A stretch of 64,000 nucleotides of DNA, taken from the NCBI RefSeq assembly GCF_003594875.1, contig NZ_QZEY01000014.1, positions 164,300-228,299 of the forward strand, given 5' to 3'. Positions 16,997 through 27,800 of the stretch are shown here, piece after piece. Within the stretch, counting starts at the first letter, position 1. Every line of letters begins with the position of its first letter. The notes beneath the pieces were generated by a model that was not told the origin of the DNA, did not search any database, and worked only from the letters and a program-made list of their open reading frames with translations. The stretch comes from Bailinhaonella thermotolerans. Its GTDB lineage: Bacteria > Actinomycetota > Actinomycetes > Streptosporangiales > Streptosporangiaceae. The position numbers and the translations under genes were made by a program.

Positions 16997-19459
16997 TCAG
17001 CGCTTCCTGCCGCGCTTCTGGTCGCCGTCCCCGAGGAGGCCGGCGCGGCGGAGGGCGTCGGCCATGGCGCCGCCGGCCTGCTCCGCGGCCCGGCCGCGGT
17101 CGCCGCCGCGGTCGGCACGGCCCCCGGAACCGGCGCGGCCGGCCCCGCCCTGGCCCCCGCCGCGGCCCGAGCCGCCCCGGCCGCCCGGCTGGCCGCCGCG
17201 CCCGCCGGACTGGCCGCGGCCGCCGCCCTGGGCGCGGTCGCGGGGACGGGACTCCTGGTCGTCGTCGAGGCGCATCGTCAGGGAGATGCGCTTGCGCGGG
17301 ATGTCCACCTCCTGGACCTTCACGCGGACCACGTCACCGGGCTTGGCGACGTCCCGGGGGTCGCTCACGAAGTCGTACGACATCGCCGAGACGTGGACGA
17401 GGCCGTCCTGGTGCACGCCCACGTCCACGAACGCCCCGAAGGCCGCGACGTTGGTGACGACCCCCTCGAGGATCATGCCCGGCTTCAGGTCGGAGAGCTT
17501 GTCCACGCCCTCCTTGAAGGTCGCGGTCTTGAACGCCGGCCGCGGGTCCCGCCCGGGCTTCTCCAGCTCGCGCAGGATGTCGGTGACCGTCGGGACGCCG
17601 AACCGGTCGTCGGCGAAGTCCTGCGGCCGCAGCGCGCGCAGCACCGTGCCGTTGCCGATCAGCGACTTGATGTCGGTGCCGGCCGAGTCCAGGATGCGGC
17701 GGACCACGGGGTACGCCTCGGGGTGCACCGCCGACGCGTCGAGCGGGTCGTCGCCGTCGGGGATGCGCAGGAAGCCCGCGCACTGCTCGAACGCCTTCGG
17801 GCCCAGCCGCGGCACCTCCTTCAGCGCCTTGCGGGACCGGAACGGGCCGTGCGTGTCCCGGTGGAGCACGATGTTCTCCGCCAGACCCGAGCCGATGCCC
17901 GACACCCGCGTGAGCAGCGGCGCGGACGCGGTGTTGACGTCCACGCCGACCGCGTTCACCGCGTCCTCGACCACGGCGTCCAGCGAGCGCGACAGCTTGA
18001 ACTCCGACAGGTCGTGCTGGTACTGCCCCACGCCGATCGACTTCGGGTCGATCTTGACCAGCTCGGCCAGCGGGTCCTGGAGCCGCCGGGCGATCGACAC
18101 CGCGCCGCGCAGCGACACGTCCAGGTCGGGGAGCTCCTGCGAGGCGTACGGCGACGCGGAGTAGACCGACGCCCCGGCCTCGGAGACCACGATCTTCGTG
18201 AGCCCCAGCTCGGGGTGGCGCTTGATCAGGTCGGCGGCGAGCTTGTCGGTCTCGCGGGAGGCCGTGCCGTTGCCGATCGCGACCAGCTCGACCGAATGGG
18301 CCTTCGCCAGCTTCGCGAGGACGTCGATCGACTCGTCCCAGCGCTGCTGCGGCACGTGCGGGTAGATCGCCGTGGTGGCGACCACCTTGCCGGTCGGGTC
18401 CACGACGGCCACCTTCACGCCCGTGCGGTAGCCGGGGTCCAGGCCCATCGTCGCCCGGGTCCCGGCGGGGGCGGCGAGCAGCAGGTCCTTGAGGTTGGCC
18501 GCGAACACGCGCACGGCCTCGTCCTCGGCCTCCTGCCACAGCCGCATCCGCAGGTCGAGCCCGAGGTGCACCAGGACGCGCGTGCGCCAGGCCCACCGCA
18601 CGGTGTCGGCCAGCCAGCGGTCCGCCGGGCGGCCCCGGTCGGCCACGCCGAACCGCGCCGCGATCGCCCGCTCGTAGGAGCTGGGCCCCTCCTCCTCGTC
18701 CCCGGCGTCGGGAGCGAAGGTCAGGCTCAGCACCTCCTCCTTCTCGCCGCGGAACATGGCGAGGATGCGGTGCGAGGGCAGCTTGCCGTACGGCTCGGCG
18801 AAGTCGAAGTAGTCGCTGAACTTGGCGCCCTCCTCCTCCTTGCCCTCGCGCACGGCCGACACCAGCCGCCCGCGCGCCCACATGCGCTCGCGCAGCTCCC
18901 CGATCAGGTCGGCGTCCTCGGCGAACCGCTCCACCAGGATCGCCCGCGCCCCCTCCAGCGCCGCGCCCGCGTCGGCCACGCCCTTGTCGTCGTCGACGTA
19001 GGCCAGCGCCGACTCGTAGGGGTCGTTCGAGGGGTCGGAGATCAGCAGGTCGGCCAGCGGCTCCAGCCCGGCCTCCCGCGCGATCTGCGCCTTCGTGCGC
19101 CGCTTGGGCTTGAACGGCAGGTAGATGTCCTCCAGCCGGGCCTTGGTGTCGGCGGCCAGGATGCGCGCCTCCAGCTCGGCGTCGAGCCTGCCCTGCGACC
19201 GGATCGAGTCCAGGATCGCCCCCCGGCGCTCCTCCATCTCCCGGAGGTAGCGCAGCCGCTCCTCCAGCGTGCGGAGCTGCGCGTCGTCGAGCGCCCCGGT
19301 CGCCTCCTTCCGGTATCGCGCGATGAACGGCACGGTGGCCCCGCCGTCGAGCAACTCGACCGCCGCGGCGACCTGCCGCTCCCGGACCCCCAGCTCCTCG
19401 GCGATCCGCCGAGGAATCCCCGCCCCGGGCTCGGGCTGCGTCGATATGGACGTCGTCAC
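16997..19459 (-). CDS. tex: Tex family S1 RNA-binding protein
   Basis: 820 aa from GTG 19459. Canonical Tex: N-terminal helical region with [31 protein letters not shown], YqgF-like RNase-H fold ([17 protein letters not shown]), HhH region ([20 protein letters not shown]), and the S1 domain [20 protein letters not shown] (about 655-730). The last ~85 residues are a Gly/Arg/Gln-rich tail with RGG-like repeats and then [11 protein letters not shown]. Tex proteins bind nucleic acid and affect transcription or RNA turnover. It is convergent with the GlxA-type regulator. Confidence 0.93.
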   Translation of the reverse strand: MTTSISTQPEPGAGIPRRIAEELGVRERQVAAAVELLDGGATVPFIARYRKEATGALDDAQLRTLEERLRYLREMEERRGAILDSIRSQGRLDAELEARILAADTKARLEDIYLPFKPKRRTKAQIAREAGLEPLADLLISDPSNDPYESALAYVDDDKGVADAGAALEGARAILVERFAEDADLIGELRERMWARGRLVSAVREGKEEEGAKFSDYFDFAEPYGKLPSHRILAMFRGEKEEVLSLTFAPDAGDEEEGPSSYERAIAARFGVADRGRPADRWLADTVRWAWRTRVLVHLGLDLRMRLWQEAEDEAVRVFAANLKDLLLAAPAGTRATMGLDPGYRTGVKVAVVDPTGKVVATTAIYPHVPQQRWDESIDVLAKLAKAHSVELVAIGNGTASRETDKLAADLIKRHPELGLTKIVVSEAGASVYSASPYASQELPDLDVSLRGAVSIARRLQDPLAELVKIDPKSIGVGQYQHDLSEFKLSRSLDAVVEDAVNAVGVDVNTASAPLLTRVSGIGSGLAENIVLHRDTHGPFRSRKALKEVPRLGPKAFEQCAGFLRIPDGDDPLDASAVHPEAYPVVRRILDSAGTDIKSLIGNGTVLRALRPQDFADDRFGVPTVTDILRELEKPGRDPRPAFKTATFKEGVDKLSDLKPGMILEGVVTNVAAFGAFVDVGVHQDGLVHVSAMSYDFVSDPRDVAKPGDVVRVKVQEVDIPRKRISLTMRLDDDQESRPRDRAQGGGRGQSGGRGGQPGGRGGSGRGGGQGGAGRAGSGGRADRGGDRGRAAEQAGGAMADALRRAGLLGDGDQKRGRKR

Positions 19460-19847
19460 GATTTGATCCGCCTTCTCCCTGACATTGAGCAACGCCAATT
19501 CTGACAGCCCCGGACCCCCTCCCGCCGCCCCAAGCCGGTACGGCCCGGAGGCCCGGCGGCCCGGCGCACGGCCGCGCACGCCCGCCGTACGCGCAGCCGT
19601 ACGCGCCGCCCGCGCCGTGGTGACGACCCGGGGAACGCGCCGGGGCGCGGCGCCGGGCCCTCGTCCGCGCCGCGCTCCGGCCGGATCGTCGCCGTCCCTC
19701 ACCGGCGCGCCCGGCCGGCCGTGATCCGGCGGGCCCCGACCGGGCGGGCGCGCGCGGCTGGGGGATCCCGCCGACATCCGGGCGCGGGAAAGTGTGTGGG
19801 GCGGCCATATGGGGCGGGGGCGGGGGACGCGCCTACGGTGTGGCGGC
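19460..19847. other. 388-base intergenic region between tex and MFS gene
   Basis: Divergent promoters for tex (left) and the transporter (right) must lie here. A TACGGT hexamer (19834-19839) is 8 bases before the transporter ATG. The middle is CCGTACG-rich and GC-rich; no ORF has coding character. Confidence 0.5.
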
Positions 19848-21188
19848 ATGAGCACTGTTCCCCCGACCCCGGCTCAGAGCGTCCCCACCCGTGCGACGAT
19901 CGGCCGGATCGTCGCGGCCAGCCTGGTCGGCACCACCATCGAGTGGTACGACTTCTTCCTGTACGGCTCGGCCGCCGCCCTCGTCTTCAACACGCTCTTC
20001 TTCCCCACCTCCGACCCGCTGACCGGCACCCTCCTGGCCTTCCTGACGTACGCCGTCGGGTTCGGCGCGCGGCCGATCGGCGGGCTGGTGTTCGGGCACT
20101 TCGGCGACCGGATCGGCCGCAAGCGCCTGCTCGTCCTGAGCCTGCTGCTGATGGGCGGCGCGACCGTCCTGATCGGCGTCCTGCCCACCTACGAGTCCAT
20201 CGGCGTCGCCGCGCCGCTGCTGCTCACCGCGCTCCGCCTGGTCCAGGGCTTCGCGCTCGGCGGCGAGTGGGGCGGCGCGGTGCTCCTCGTGTCCGAGCAC
20301 GGCGACCCGCGCCGCCGCGGCTTCTGGGCGTCCTGGCCCCAGGCGGGCGCGCCCGGCGGGAACCTGCTGGCCACGGCCGTGCTGGCGATCCTGGCCGCCG
20401 TCCAGCCGGAGGAGGCGTTCCAGGCCTGGGGCTGGCGCGTGCCGTTCCTGCTCTCCGGCGTGCTCGTGCTGATCGGCCTGTGGATCCGCCTGGCGATCAG
20501 CGAGTCCCCGGTGTTCGAGGCCGCGAGGGCGCGCGCCGAGGCCGGCGCGGAGGCCGCCCCGATCGTCGGCGCGCTGCGCGACCACTGGCGCGACGTGCTG
20601 ATCGCGATGGGCGCGCGCTTCGCCGAGAACGTCTCCTACTACGTGCTCACCGCGTTCGTCCTGGTGTACGCCACGGCGGAGGCCGGGCTGCCGAAGGGCA
20701 CCGTGCTGAACGCCGTGCTGATCGGCTCGGTCGTGCACTTCGCCACGATCCCGCTGTGGGGCGCGCTGTCGGACCGGATCGGCCGCCGGCCCGTCTACCT
20801 GCTCGGCGCGGCCGGCGTGGGCCTGTGGGCGTTCGCGTTCTTCGCCCTCATCGACACCAGGTCGTTCGCGCTGGTCACGCTGGCGGTGACCGTCGGCCTG
20901 GTGCTGCACGGCGCGATGTACGGCCCGCAGGCCGCGTTCATCTCCGAGCTGTTCTCCACCCGCGTCCGCTACACCGGCGCGTCGATGGGCTCGCAGATCG
21001 CCTCCATCGTGGCCGGCGGGCTCGCGCCGCTGATCGCCACCGCGCTCCTGCGGGCGTACGGCTCGGCGCTGCCGATCGCGCTGTACGTCGCGGCGACCGC
21101 GCTGGTCACCATCGTGGCGGTGGCGATGGCGCGCGAGACTCGCGGGCGGGACCTGGCCGAGGTCGGGCCGGAGCGCGTCACGGTCTGA
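19848..21188 (+). CDS. MHS-family MFS transporter (organic acid:H+ symport)
   Basis: 446 aa, 12 predicted TM helices. The metabolite:H+ symporter hallmarks are clear: [13 protein letters not shown] in TM1, [14 protein letters not shown] in loop 2-3, [15 protein letters not shown] in TM4 and [16 protein letters not shown] in the second half. Relatives move shikimate, alpha-ketoglutarate, proline or betaine. The next two genes suggest a hydroxy-acid such as 3-hydroxybutyrate as cargo (inference). Confidence 0.87.
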   Translation: MSTVPPTPAQSVPTRATIGRIVAASLVGTTIEWYDFFLYGSAAALVFNTLFFPTSDPLTGTLLAFLTYAVGFGARPIGGLVFGHFGDRIGRKRLLVLSLLLMGGATVLIGVLPTYESIGVAAPLLLTALRLVQGFALGGEWGGAVLLVSEHGDPRRRGFWASWPQAGAPGGNLLATAVLAILAAVQPEEAFQAWGWRVPFLLSGVLVLIGLWIRLAISESPVFEAARARAEAGAEAAPIVGALRDHWRDVLIAMGARFAENVSYYVLTAFVLVYATAEAGLPKGTVLNAVLIGSVVHFATIPLWGALSDRIGRRPVYLLGAAGVGLWAFAFFALIDTRSFALVTLAVTVGLVLHGAMYGPQAAFISELFSTRVRYTGASMGSQIASIVAGGLAPLIATALLRAYGSALPIALYVAATALVTIVAVAMARETRGRDLAEVGPERVTV

Positions 21189-21212
21189 TCACCCACACCT
21201 GTCGTACCTCTT

Positions 21213-21258
21213 CATGTGGGCGGACCACATGGAGGGCACCCGGAAAGGACCTTAGAGT
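21213..21258 (+). promoter_or_regulatory. palindromic operator and leaderless promoter of SDR/PucR operon
   Basis: CATGTGG (21213-21219) and CCACATG (21225-21231) are perfect arms around a 5-base spacer. TAGAGT (21253-21258) follows, then exactly 6 bases to the ATG at 21265, fitting a leaderless transcript. The palindrome lies where a -35 region would be, so a repressor bound there would block the promoter. Confidence 0.55.
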
Positions 21259-21264
21259 CACCTC

Positions 21265-22059
21265 ATGACGACCCCGATCCACCCTGCCCCCGCGGCCGGG
21301 CCCTCCGGGCGCCCCGGGCTCTCCGGCCGCCGGGCCCTGGTCACCGGCGGGGCGAGCGGCATCGGCCGGGCCTGCGCGCGGCGGCTGGCCGAGCTGGGCG
21401 CGCACGTCACCGTGGTGGACGTGCGCGCCGAGGAGGCCCGGGCGCTGGCCGCGGAGCTGGGCGGCGAGGCGGTCGCCGCCGACCTGTCCGACCCCGGCGC
21501 GCTCGACGGGCTCACCGGTCTCGACGCCGACATCCTGGTCAACAACGCCGGGTTCCAGCACGTCGCCCCGGTGCACGAGTTCCCGCCGGAGACGTTCGCG
21601 CTGATGACGCGGCTCATGGTCGAGGCGCCGTTCCGCCTCGCGCGGCTGCTCCTGCCGGGCATGTACGCCCGGGGCTGGGGCCGCGTGGTGAACGTGTCCT
21701 CGGTGCACGGCCTGCGCGCCTCGCCGTACAAATCCGCCTATGTCACGGCGAAGCACGCGCTGGAGGGGTTGTCGAAGGTGATCGCGCTGGAGGGCGGGCC
21801 GCACGGCGTGACCTCCAACTGCGTCAACCCCGGATACGTCAGGACCCCGCTGGTCGAGGACCAGATCGCCGGCCAGGCCGCCGCGCACGGGATCGGGGAG
21901 GCCGAGGTCGTCGAACGCGTCATGCTGGCCCCGGCGGCGATCAAACGGCTGATCGAGCCCGAGGAGGTCGCGGCGGCCGTCGCCTACCTCTGCTCGGACG
22001 AGGCGGCCTTCGTCACCGGGACCTCCCTGGTCCTGGACGGCGGGTGGACCGCGCGGTGA
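21265..22059 (+). CDS. 3-hydroxybutyrate dehydrogenase-like SDR
   Basis: 264 aa. Classical short-chain dehydrogenase: TGGASGIG cofactor loop, LVNNAGFQHVAPVHEFP, NVSSVHGLRAS with catalytic Ser, SAYVTAKHAL (Tyr-x3-Lys) and NCVNPGYVRTPLVEDQI. The segments NNAGFQHVAP and YVRTPLVEDQI are typical of D-3-hydroxybutyrate dehydrogenases (NAD+, to acetoacetate). The stop overlaps the downstream GTG by 4 bases (GTGA). Confidence 0.83.
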   Translation: MTTPIHPAPAAGPSGRPGLSGRRALVTGGASGIGRACARRLAELGAHVTVVDVRAEEARALAAELGGEAVAADLSDPGALDGLTGLDADILVNNAGFQHVAPVHEFPPETFALMTRLMVEAPFRLARLLLPGMYARGWGRVVNVSSVHGLRASPYKSAYVTAKHALEGLSKVIALEGGPHGVTSNCVNPGYVRTPLVEDQIAGQAAAHGIGEAEVVERVMLAPAAIKRLIEPEEVAAAVAYLCSDEAAFVTGTSLVLDGGWTAR

Positions 22060-23942
22060 CCGACGCCGGCGAGCCGGGCGCCCACGACTTCCTGGAACTC
22101 CTGGAGCGCGAGGCGTCCGAGATCGAGTTCGAGGGGCCGGTGCTGCGCGCCCGGGCGGCCGGGATGCCGGCGGCGGCCCTCGAACGGCTGGAGCTGGCCA
22201 AGCGGACCGCGCTTCGCGTGCGCGGGACGCTGCGCCGCCGCGCCCGCCGCGAGACCGAGCTGTCCGCGCTCTTCGACACCGCCCGCGACCTGTCCGCCCT
22301 GCACGACCTGGACGCCGTGCTGGAGGCCATCGTCCGGCGCGCCCGCCAGCTCCTCGGCACCGAGGTCGCCTACCTGACCCTGCTCGACCCCGAGCGCGGC
22401 GACACCTACATGCGGGTCACCGACGGCACCGTCTCGGCCCGCTTCCGCCGCCTGCGCCTGTCCATGGGCGCCGGCCTGGCCGGTCTCGTCGCGCAGACCG
22501 CCGTGCCGTACGCCACGGGGGACTACTTCGCCGACGACCGGTTCCGGCACGGCGCGGAGATCGACGCGGCGGTCCGCGAGGAGGGCCTGATCGCCATCCT
22601 CGGCGTGCCGCTGCGGGTCGCGTCGCAGGTCATCGGGGTCCTGCTCGCCGCCGACCGGGCCGCGCGGCCGTTCACCCAGGAGGAGATCGCGCTGCTGGGC
22701 TCGCTCGCCGCGCACGCCGCCATCGCGATCGAGAACGCCCGCCTGCTCCAGGAGACCCGGGCCGCCCTGGACGAGCTGAGCACGGCGAACACGCTCCTGC
22801 GCAGCCACAGCGAGGCCGTGGAGCGCGCCGCCGTCGCCCACGACCGCATGACCGGCCTCGTCCTGCGCGGCGGCGGCTTCGACGACGTCGCGACCGAGGT
22901 CACCGAGGTCCTCGGCGGTTCCCTGCTCGTCCTCGACTCCGCCCACCGCCCGCTGGCCACGGTCGGCGAGGTGGGCGAGGTCGGCCCCGAGACGTTCGAC
23001 GCCGCCCGGATGTCGCGGCTCCTCGGGCGCACGGTGCAGCGCGACGGGCTGCTCGTGGCCTCGGTGGACGTGGGCGGCGAGCCGCTGTGCACGCTCGTCC
23101 TGCGGCGCGAGGGCGAGGTCCCCGACACCGACCAGCGCATCCTGGAGCGGGCCGCGCTGGTCACGGCCCTGCTGCTGCTGTTCCGCCGCAGCGTCGCCGA
23201 GGCCGAGGACCGGGTGCGCGGCGAGCTGATCGACGACCTGATCAACCGGGCGGCCGAGAACCCCGAGTCCCTCCGCGACCGGGCCCGCCGGCTCGGCGTG
23301 GACCTCGACACCCCCCACGTGGTCGTCGCCGCCCGGCACACCGGCTCCCGCGAGCGCGCCGCCTTCTGGGCCTCGTCCCAGGCCGCCCTGGGCCGGGGCC
23401 TGGCCGCCTCCCGCCCCGGCGAGGTCGTCCTCCTCCTCGAAGGCGACGCCCCCGGCGAGGCGGCCCGCCGGGTCGCCGCCGACCTGCGCGCCTCACTCGG
23501 CTCCGAGGTGACCGCGGGCGCGGCCGGCCCGGTCCACGCCCCCGCCGAGGTCGCCCCCGCCTACCACGAAGCCCGCCGCTGCGCCCGGGCCCTGGAGTCC
23601 CTGGGCCGCACCGGCCACGGCGCCAGCGCGGCCGAGCTGGGCTTCATGGGCCTCCTGATCGGCGACGGCCGGGACGTGGAGACCTTCCTGCGGACGACCC
23701 TGGGCCCGCTGGCCGACTACGACGCCCGCCGGGGGACCGCCCTCGTCCGCACCCTCTCCGCCTACTTCGACCAGGGCGGCAACCTCGGGAAGACCGCCCA
23801 GGCCCTCCACATCCACGTCAACACCGTCAGCCAGCGCCTGGACCGCGTGGCCAGCCTCCTGGGCGCGGACTGGCACCACCCCCACCGCGCCCTGGAACTC
23901 CACCTGGCCCTCCGCCTCCACCACCTCCGCACCTCCCCCTGA
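22056..23942 (+). CDS. GAF-domain PucR-type transcriptional regulator
   Basis: 628 aa from GTG 22056. The GAF domain spans about residues 80-230 (SALHDLDAVLEAIVRRARQLLGTEVAYLTL ... ending IENARLLQE, written in pieces here). A central region with a GGDEF-like/CdaR fold follows. The C-terminal PucR HTH reads GNLGKTAQALHIHVNTVSQR (about 577-597). GAF probably senses a small ligand. Coupled to the dehydrogenase gene; a likely local regulator of transporter and dehydrogenase via the palindrome at 21213. Confidence 0.85.
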   Translation: MTDAGEPGAHDFLELLEREASEIEFEGPVLRARAAGMPAAALERLELAKRTALRVRGTLRRRARRETELSALFDTARDLSALHDLDAVLEAIVRRARQLLGTEVAYLTLLDPERGDTYMRVTDGTVSARFRRLRLSMGAGLAGLVAQTAVPYATGDYFADDRFRHGAEIDAAVREEGLIAILGVPLRVASQVIGVLLAADRAARPFTQEEIALLGSLAAHAAIAIENARLLQETRAALDELSTANTLLRSHSEAVERAAVAHDRMTGLVLRGGGFDDVATEVTEVLGGSLLVLDSAHRPLATVGEVGEVGPETFDAARMSRLLGRTVQRDGLLVASVDVGGEPLCTLVLRREGEVPDTDQRILERAALVTALLLLFRRSVAEAEDRVRGELIDDLINRAAENPESLRDRARRLGVDLDTPHVVVAARHTGSRERAAFWASSQAALGRGLAASRPGEVVLLLEGDAPGEAARRVAADLRASLGSEVTAGAAGPVHAPAEVAPAYHEARRCARALESLGRTGHGASAAELGFMGLLIGDGRDVETFLRTTLGPLADYDARRGTALVRTLSAYFDQGGNLGKTAQALHIHVNTVSQRLDRVASLLGADWHHPHRALELHLALRLHHLRTSP

Positions 23943-23966
23943 CGCCCCCGGCACGGCGCCCGCGTC

Positions 23967-24146
23967 TCACATCCCCGGCGCCACCCACGCGCCCAGTACG
24001 GCCACCGCGGCCAGGTCGACGACGACCAGCGCCAGGACGACCGGCCGCGACACCCGCCGCTCCGGGCTCCGGAACATCCGCGCGAGGGCGGCGACGGCGA
24101 GCTGGACGGCGACCATCCCCAGGAGCAGGTACCTCAAGGCCGGCAC
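23967..24146 (-). CDS. small two-TM membrane protein (hypothetical)
   Basis: 59 aa from GTG 24146 (GGGAGG just upstream, close spacing). Two hydrophobic helices (LRYLLLGMVAVQLAVAALA and VVLALVVVDLAAVAVLGAW) are separated by a basic loop. No family recognised. A longer reading from 24254 adds a low-quality Arg-rich N-terminus. Confidence 0.45.
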   Translation of the reverse strand: MPALRYLLLGMVAVQLAVAALARMFRSPERRVSRPVVLALVVVDLAAVAVLGAWVAPGM

Positions 24147-24235
24147 CGCCTCCCTTCCTGTCGCGCCCCGGGCGCGGCGCGTGTCACAATCGGGCTCGGA
24201 GCGGACGAACGCGGCGTACCTGCGCGGGGGGCCCG

Positions 24236-24514
24236 ATGCGACGACCCGTACCACTCGCCCTGGGACTGGGCGGCCTGCTGCTGTGCGCCGTCGCGGTGGC
24301 CCTCTACCTGGCCCGCTGTGACGCCTTCGGCCTCTTCCCCTACCTGGCCGCCGCGTACGTCGCCGGCGCCGTCCTCATCGCGGCCGGGCTGGTCGCGGGC
24401 CTGCGGCCGGGCGTCGTCCTGTCCCTCCTGGCGGTCGCCGGCGTCGCCGTACTCGCCGCCGCCGTCGCCTACATCGCCTTCCTCGTCTCCTTCTCCAACT
24501 GCTTCGAGTTCTGA
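24236..24514 (+). CDS. small three-TM membrane protein (hypothetical)
   Basis: 92 aa from ATG 24236 with a G-rich RBS. Three hydrophobic helices; cysteines at LLLCAVA, LARCDAF and near the end (FSNCFEF). No family recognised. Convergent with the small gene at 24566. Confidence 0.5.
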   Translation: MRRPVPLALGLGGLLLCAVAVALYLARCDAFGLFPYLAAAYVAGAVLIAAGLVAGLRPGVVLSLLAVAGVAVLAAAVAYIAFLVSFSNCFEF

Positions 24515-24565
24515 GCCCCGGCGGCCCCCGCCCGCCGGGTTACGCCGCGGGGTTCCGCGCCGGGC

Positions 24566-24778
24566 TCAGGTGAGGACGAGGACGGCGACCGCGGCGGCCA
24601 CGATCAGGGCCGCGCCGGACATCAGCAGCAGCGCCCCCGTCCTGCGGCGGCCCGCCGCGACCGGCCCGCCGGAGGTCTCGCCCCGGCCCGCCGAGAGCAC
24701 GCGGACCCCTCCGGCGACGCCCAGCACCGCCCCGACGACCAGGAGAACGGCCAGGAGCGCTTTGACTGTCGGACTCAT
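24566..24778 (-). CDS. small two-TM protein downstream of RHS gene (possible immunity)
   Basis: 70 aa from ATG 24778 (GAGG 5 bases upstream). Two TM helices (VKALLAVLLVVGAVLGVAGG and GALLLMSGAALIVAAAVAVL) flank a polar loop. It lies 34 bases after the RHS stop on the same strand, the place where an RHS immunity gene would sit. The RHS tail is itself hydrophobic, so a membrane-bound antidote would make sense. Function is inference from position only. Confidence 0.5.
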   Translation of the reverse strand: MSPTVKALLAVLLVVGAVLGVAGGVRVLSAGRGETSGGPVAAGRRRTGALLLMSGAALIVAAAVAVLVLT

Positions 24779-24812
24779 GTTCACCTCGGCAGACCGGTCG
24801 GTGGACGGTGGA

Positions 24813-27800
24813 TCAGCAGATGACCAGGGCGATCACGCCCTCGACCCCGGCCAGCAGGCTGGTGAGCACCCCGGTGGCGCCGGCCGCCTGGATGACCGCG
24901 GCGCTCAGCCCCGCCGCCGGGCCGAAGAACACCACGGCCCCGGCCACCGCCGCGGCGAGGCCGAAGACCCCGGCGAGCACCGCCGGGATGCAGATCTGGC
25001 CGGTCGGGTCGGTGTTCGTGGCGGGGTTGCAGGCGGCGTAGGCGTAGCGGTTGGCGTTGCCCGGGTCGGCCAGGGTCGTGAACCTGTCGGGCTGGGTGAA
25101 GCGGCCCAGGCCGCCGGACAGGTAGCGGTGCCCGAGCTTGGTGAACCGGGTGGCCTGGTCCTTCAGGCCGCCGGTGTACTGGACCGGGTTGATCCCCGCC
25201 GCCGGGCCGGACTCGCTCGCCGTGGGGCCGTACGGCCGGTAGGCGTACGACGCGGTCACGCCGCCCGCGGAGTCCACCATGGCCACCACCGAGCCGAGGC
25301 CGTCGAGGGCGTAGGCGTGGGTCTCGCCCGCGATGTTCAGTCCCAGCGGGGTGCCGTGCCCGTCGCGCTCGACGTAGCTCGTCGCCCCGGCCCGGGTCAC
25401 CGACTGGACCCACGGCAGGCCGAACTGGTCGGCCAGGCCGTACACGAACCGGGTGTCGCCGGCGGACACCAGCTCCACCTGGTCGGGGCCGGCGTACGTG
25501 TAGGCCACGCGGGCGCCGCCCGCCGGGGTCACGCCGGTCATCTGGCCCGCCGCGTTGTAGGTCATCGCGCCGGTCGAGGGGGCCGCGGTCTGGTTGCCGG
25601 CCCCGTCGTAGGAGAAGCCGCCGCTGGTGACGTGGTTGGCGGAGTCGAAGGTCAGCGACTGGTTGAGGACGCCGCCGATCTTCTCGGTGGTGCGGTTGGC
25701 GTTGGCGTCGTAGGTGTACTCGTAGGTGCCGCCGGGCATGTTGGTGGCCTTCGTCAGGCGGTTCGCCCTGTCATGGGACAGGACGCTCACCGTGCCGGTC
25801 CGGTTGTCGCGGAGCCACTGGCGCAGGTTGGTCGCCTTGGCCGGATCGGTGGAGCAGGGCTGGCCCGAGGCGTGCGGCGCGTAGCAGTACGAGATGTCGG
25901 ACACGAGGTCCGCGGGGTCCGAGCCGCGCGCCGTGGCCACCCGCACGACCCGGCCGTCCTTGTCGTAGTCGGTCTTGGTGCGCATGGTCCAGGACGTGTC
26001 CGAGGCGTACCCGAACCAGGTGTAGATGCGCCGCCCGTCCTCGTCGTAGTGGAAGCGCCACCGCCGCCCGGACGCGTCGGTCATCTCCTGCGTCAGGTTG
26101 CGCCGCGTGTAGGTGTACCGGGTCGTGCCGCGCCCGTCGGTCAGCGTGAGCAGGTTCCCGGCCAGGTCGTAGGAGTAGCCCAGGTCGCCGCCGCCGGAGG
26201 TCGCGGTCCGCCGGGTGACCTGGTTCCGCGCGTTGTACGCCCAGGTGGTGGTGCCCGAGGCGTCGGTGCGCCGGGTCAGGTTCCCGGCCGCGTCGTGGTC
26301 GAAGACCACCGCGGGGGTGCCGTCGGAGTAGCTCACCCGGACCGTCCGGTCGCGCAGGTCGTACTGGTAGCTCGTCGTACGGCCGGCGCCGTCGGTCGCC
26401 GTCGCAAGGCGGCCGAACCCGTCGTAGGTGAACCGCCGCTCGCCCAGCGCGTTCCCGGTCGGCGGGGTGATCCTGACGAGCTGCCGGAAGTCGCCGCCGT
26501 AGGCGTACCGCGTGGCGTTGGAGCCGTTCGCCGGATCGGTCGAGGACTTCACGGTGCCGTCGTCGTTGTACTCGACCTTGGCCTTGGCGGCCAGCGCGTC
26601 CGTGCCCGAGGCCAGGTTGCCCGCCCCGGTGTAGGTGAACGCGGTCGTGTTCTTCTGCGCGTCCGTCACCGACGAGGGCTGGAAGTTCGCCGTCGGGTTC
26701 GTCTCCGTCGGCGGGTTGGCGTACGCGAACCCGATCGACGCGCCGCTGGCCGAGCGCGAGGTCGTCAGCGACTCGCCGTTGTTGGCCCCGTAGGAGTTGG
26801 CGGTCGTGCCGCCCATCGCGTTCGTCGCCGTGGCGACGTCGTGGAAGGGGGTGTAGGTGCGCTTGCGGACGTGCCCGCCCGGGTCCTCGACCTCGGTGAC
26901 GCGCTCGCTCGCGTTGAGGGTGTACCGCGTGTGCGGCACCTCCGCCACCGGCCGCGACAGGTCCGTGTTCGGGTCCGCCACCAGCGTCTCGGTCGAGGAG
27001 GTGTACGCCAGCCGGGTGGTCGAGCCGGTCCCCGCCGCCGCGTCCGTCACCTGGGTCACCGACGTGACCCGCCGCGACCCGTCGTACGTGATCCTCGTCT
27101 CGTGCCCGAGCCCGTTCCTGATCGAGGTCAGCAGGTGGCCGCCGCCGTACCCGAACCGCACCACGGCCCCGTCGGGATACGTGATGGACGCGAGGTCCCT
27201 GGCGGCCGTGTAGGCGTACCGCACGTGCCGCGTCACCGCCGCACCGGCCGCCCGGCCGTACGACGCGATCACGCCGGGGGAGTCCGACTGCCCGTACTCC
27301 GCCAGCAGGCCGTCGCCGCCGAACCCGGTGTACACCGTGCCGCACGCCCCGCACGGCTGGCCGCCGCGCGGCACGTAGTCGACGTACTGCAGCCGCCCGC
27401 CGGAGTAGGCGAACTCGGTCAGGTTCCCGTTGCGGTCCCGGTTCTTCACCAGCCGCCCGTCGCCGTCGAAGTCCAGCTCGCGCCCGTCCTCGTGCGCGCG
27501 GAACCGCCACCCGCCGGAGATCCTCGTCAGGTCGCCCTTGAACTCCCTAGGCGTGTTGTAGGCCGTGGCCGAGCCCGACCTGCGCGTGAATCGCCCCGAC
27601 ACCCCGTCGGGCCCGACGTACGTCACCGACCCGTCCCCGGAGTCCTCGTGGAGCTGCACGTCGCCGCCCTCGCGGGCGCGCCAGCCGTACCCGTGGACGC
27701 CCAGCTCGGCGCCGGTCCCCACGAGCAGGCTGTTGTAGGCCACGCCCAGGCCCGCGTTCCGGCTCATCGCGGGCTGGACCAGGTCCGTGGTCCTGGCCAG

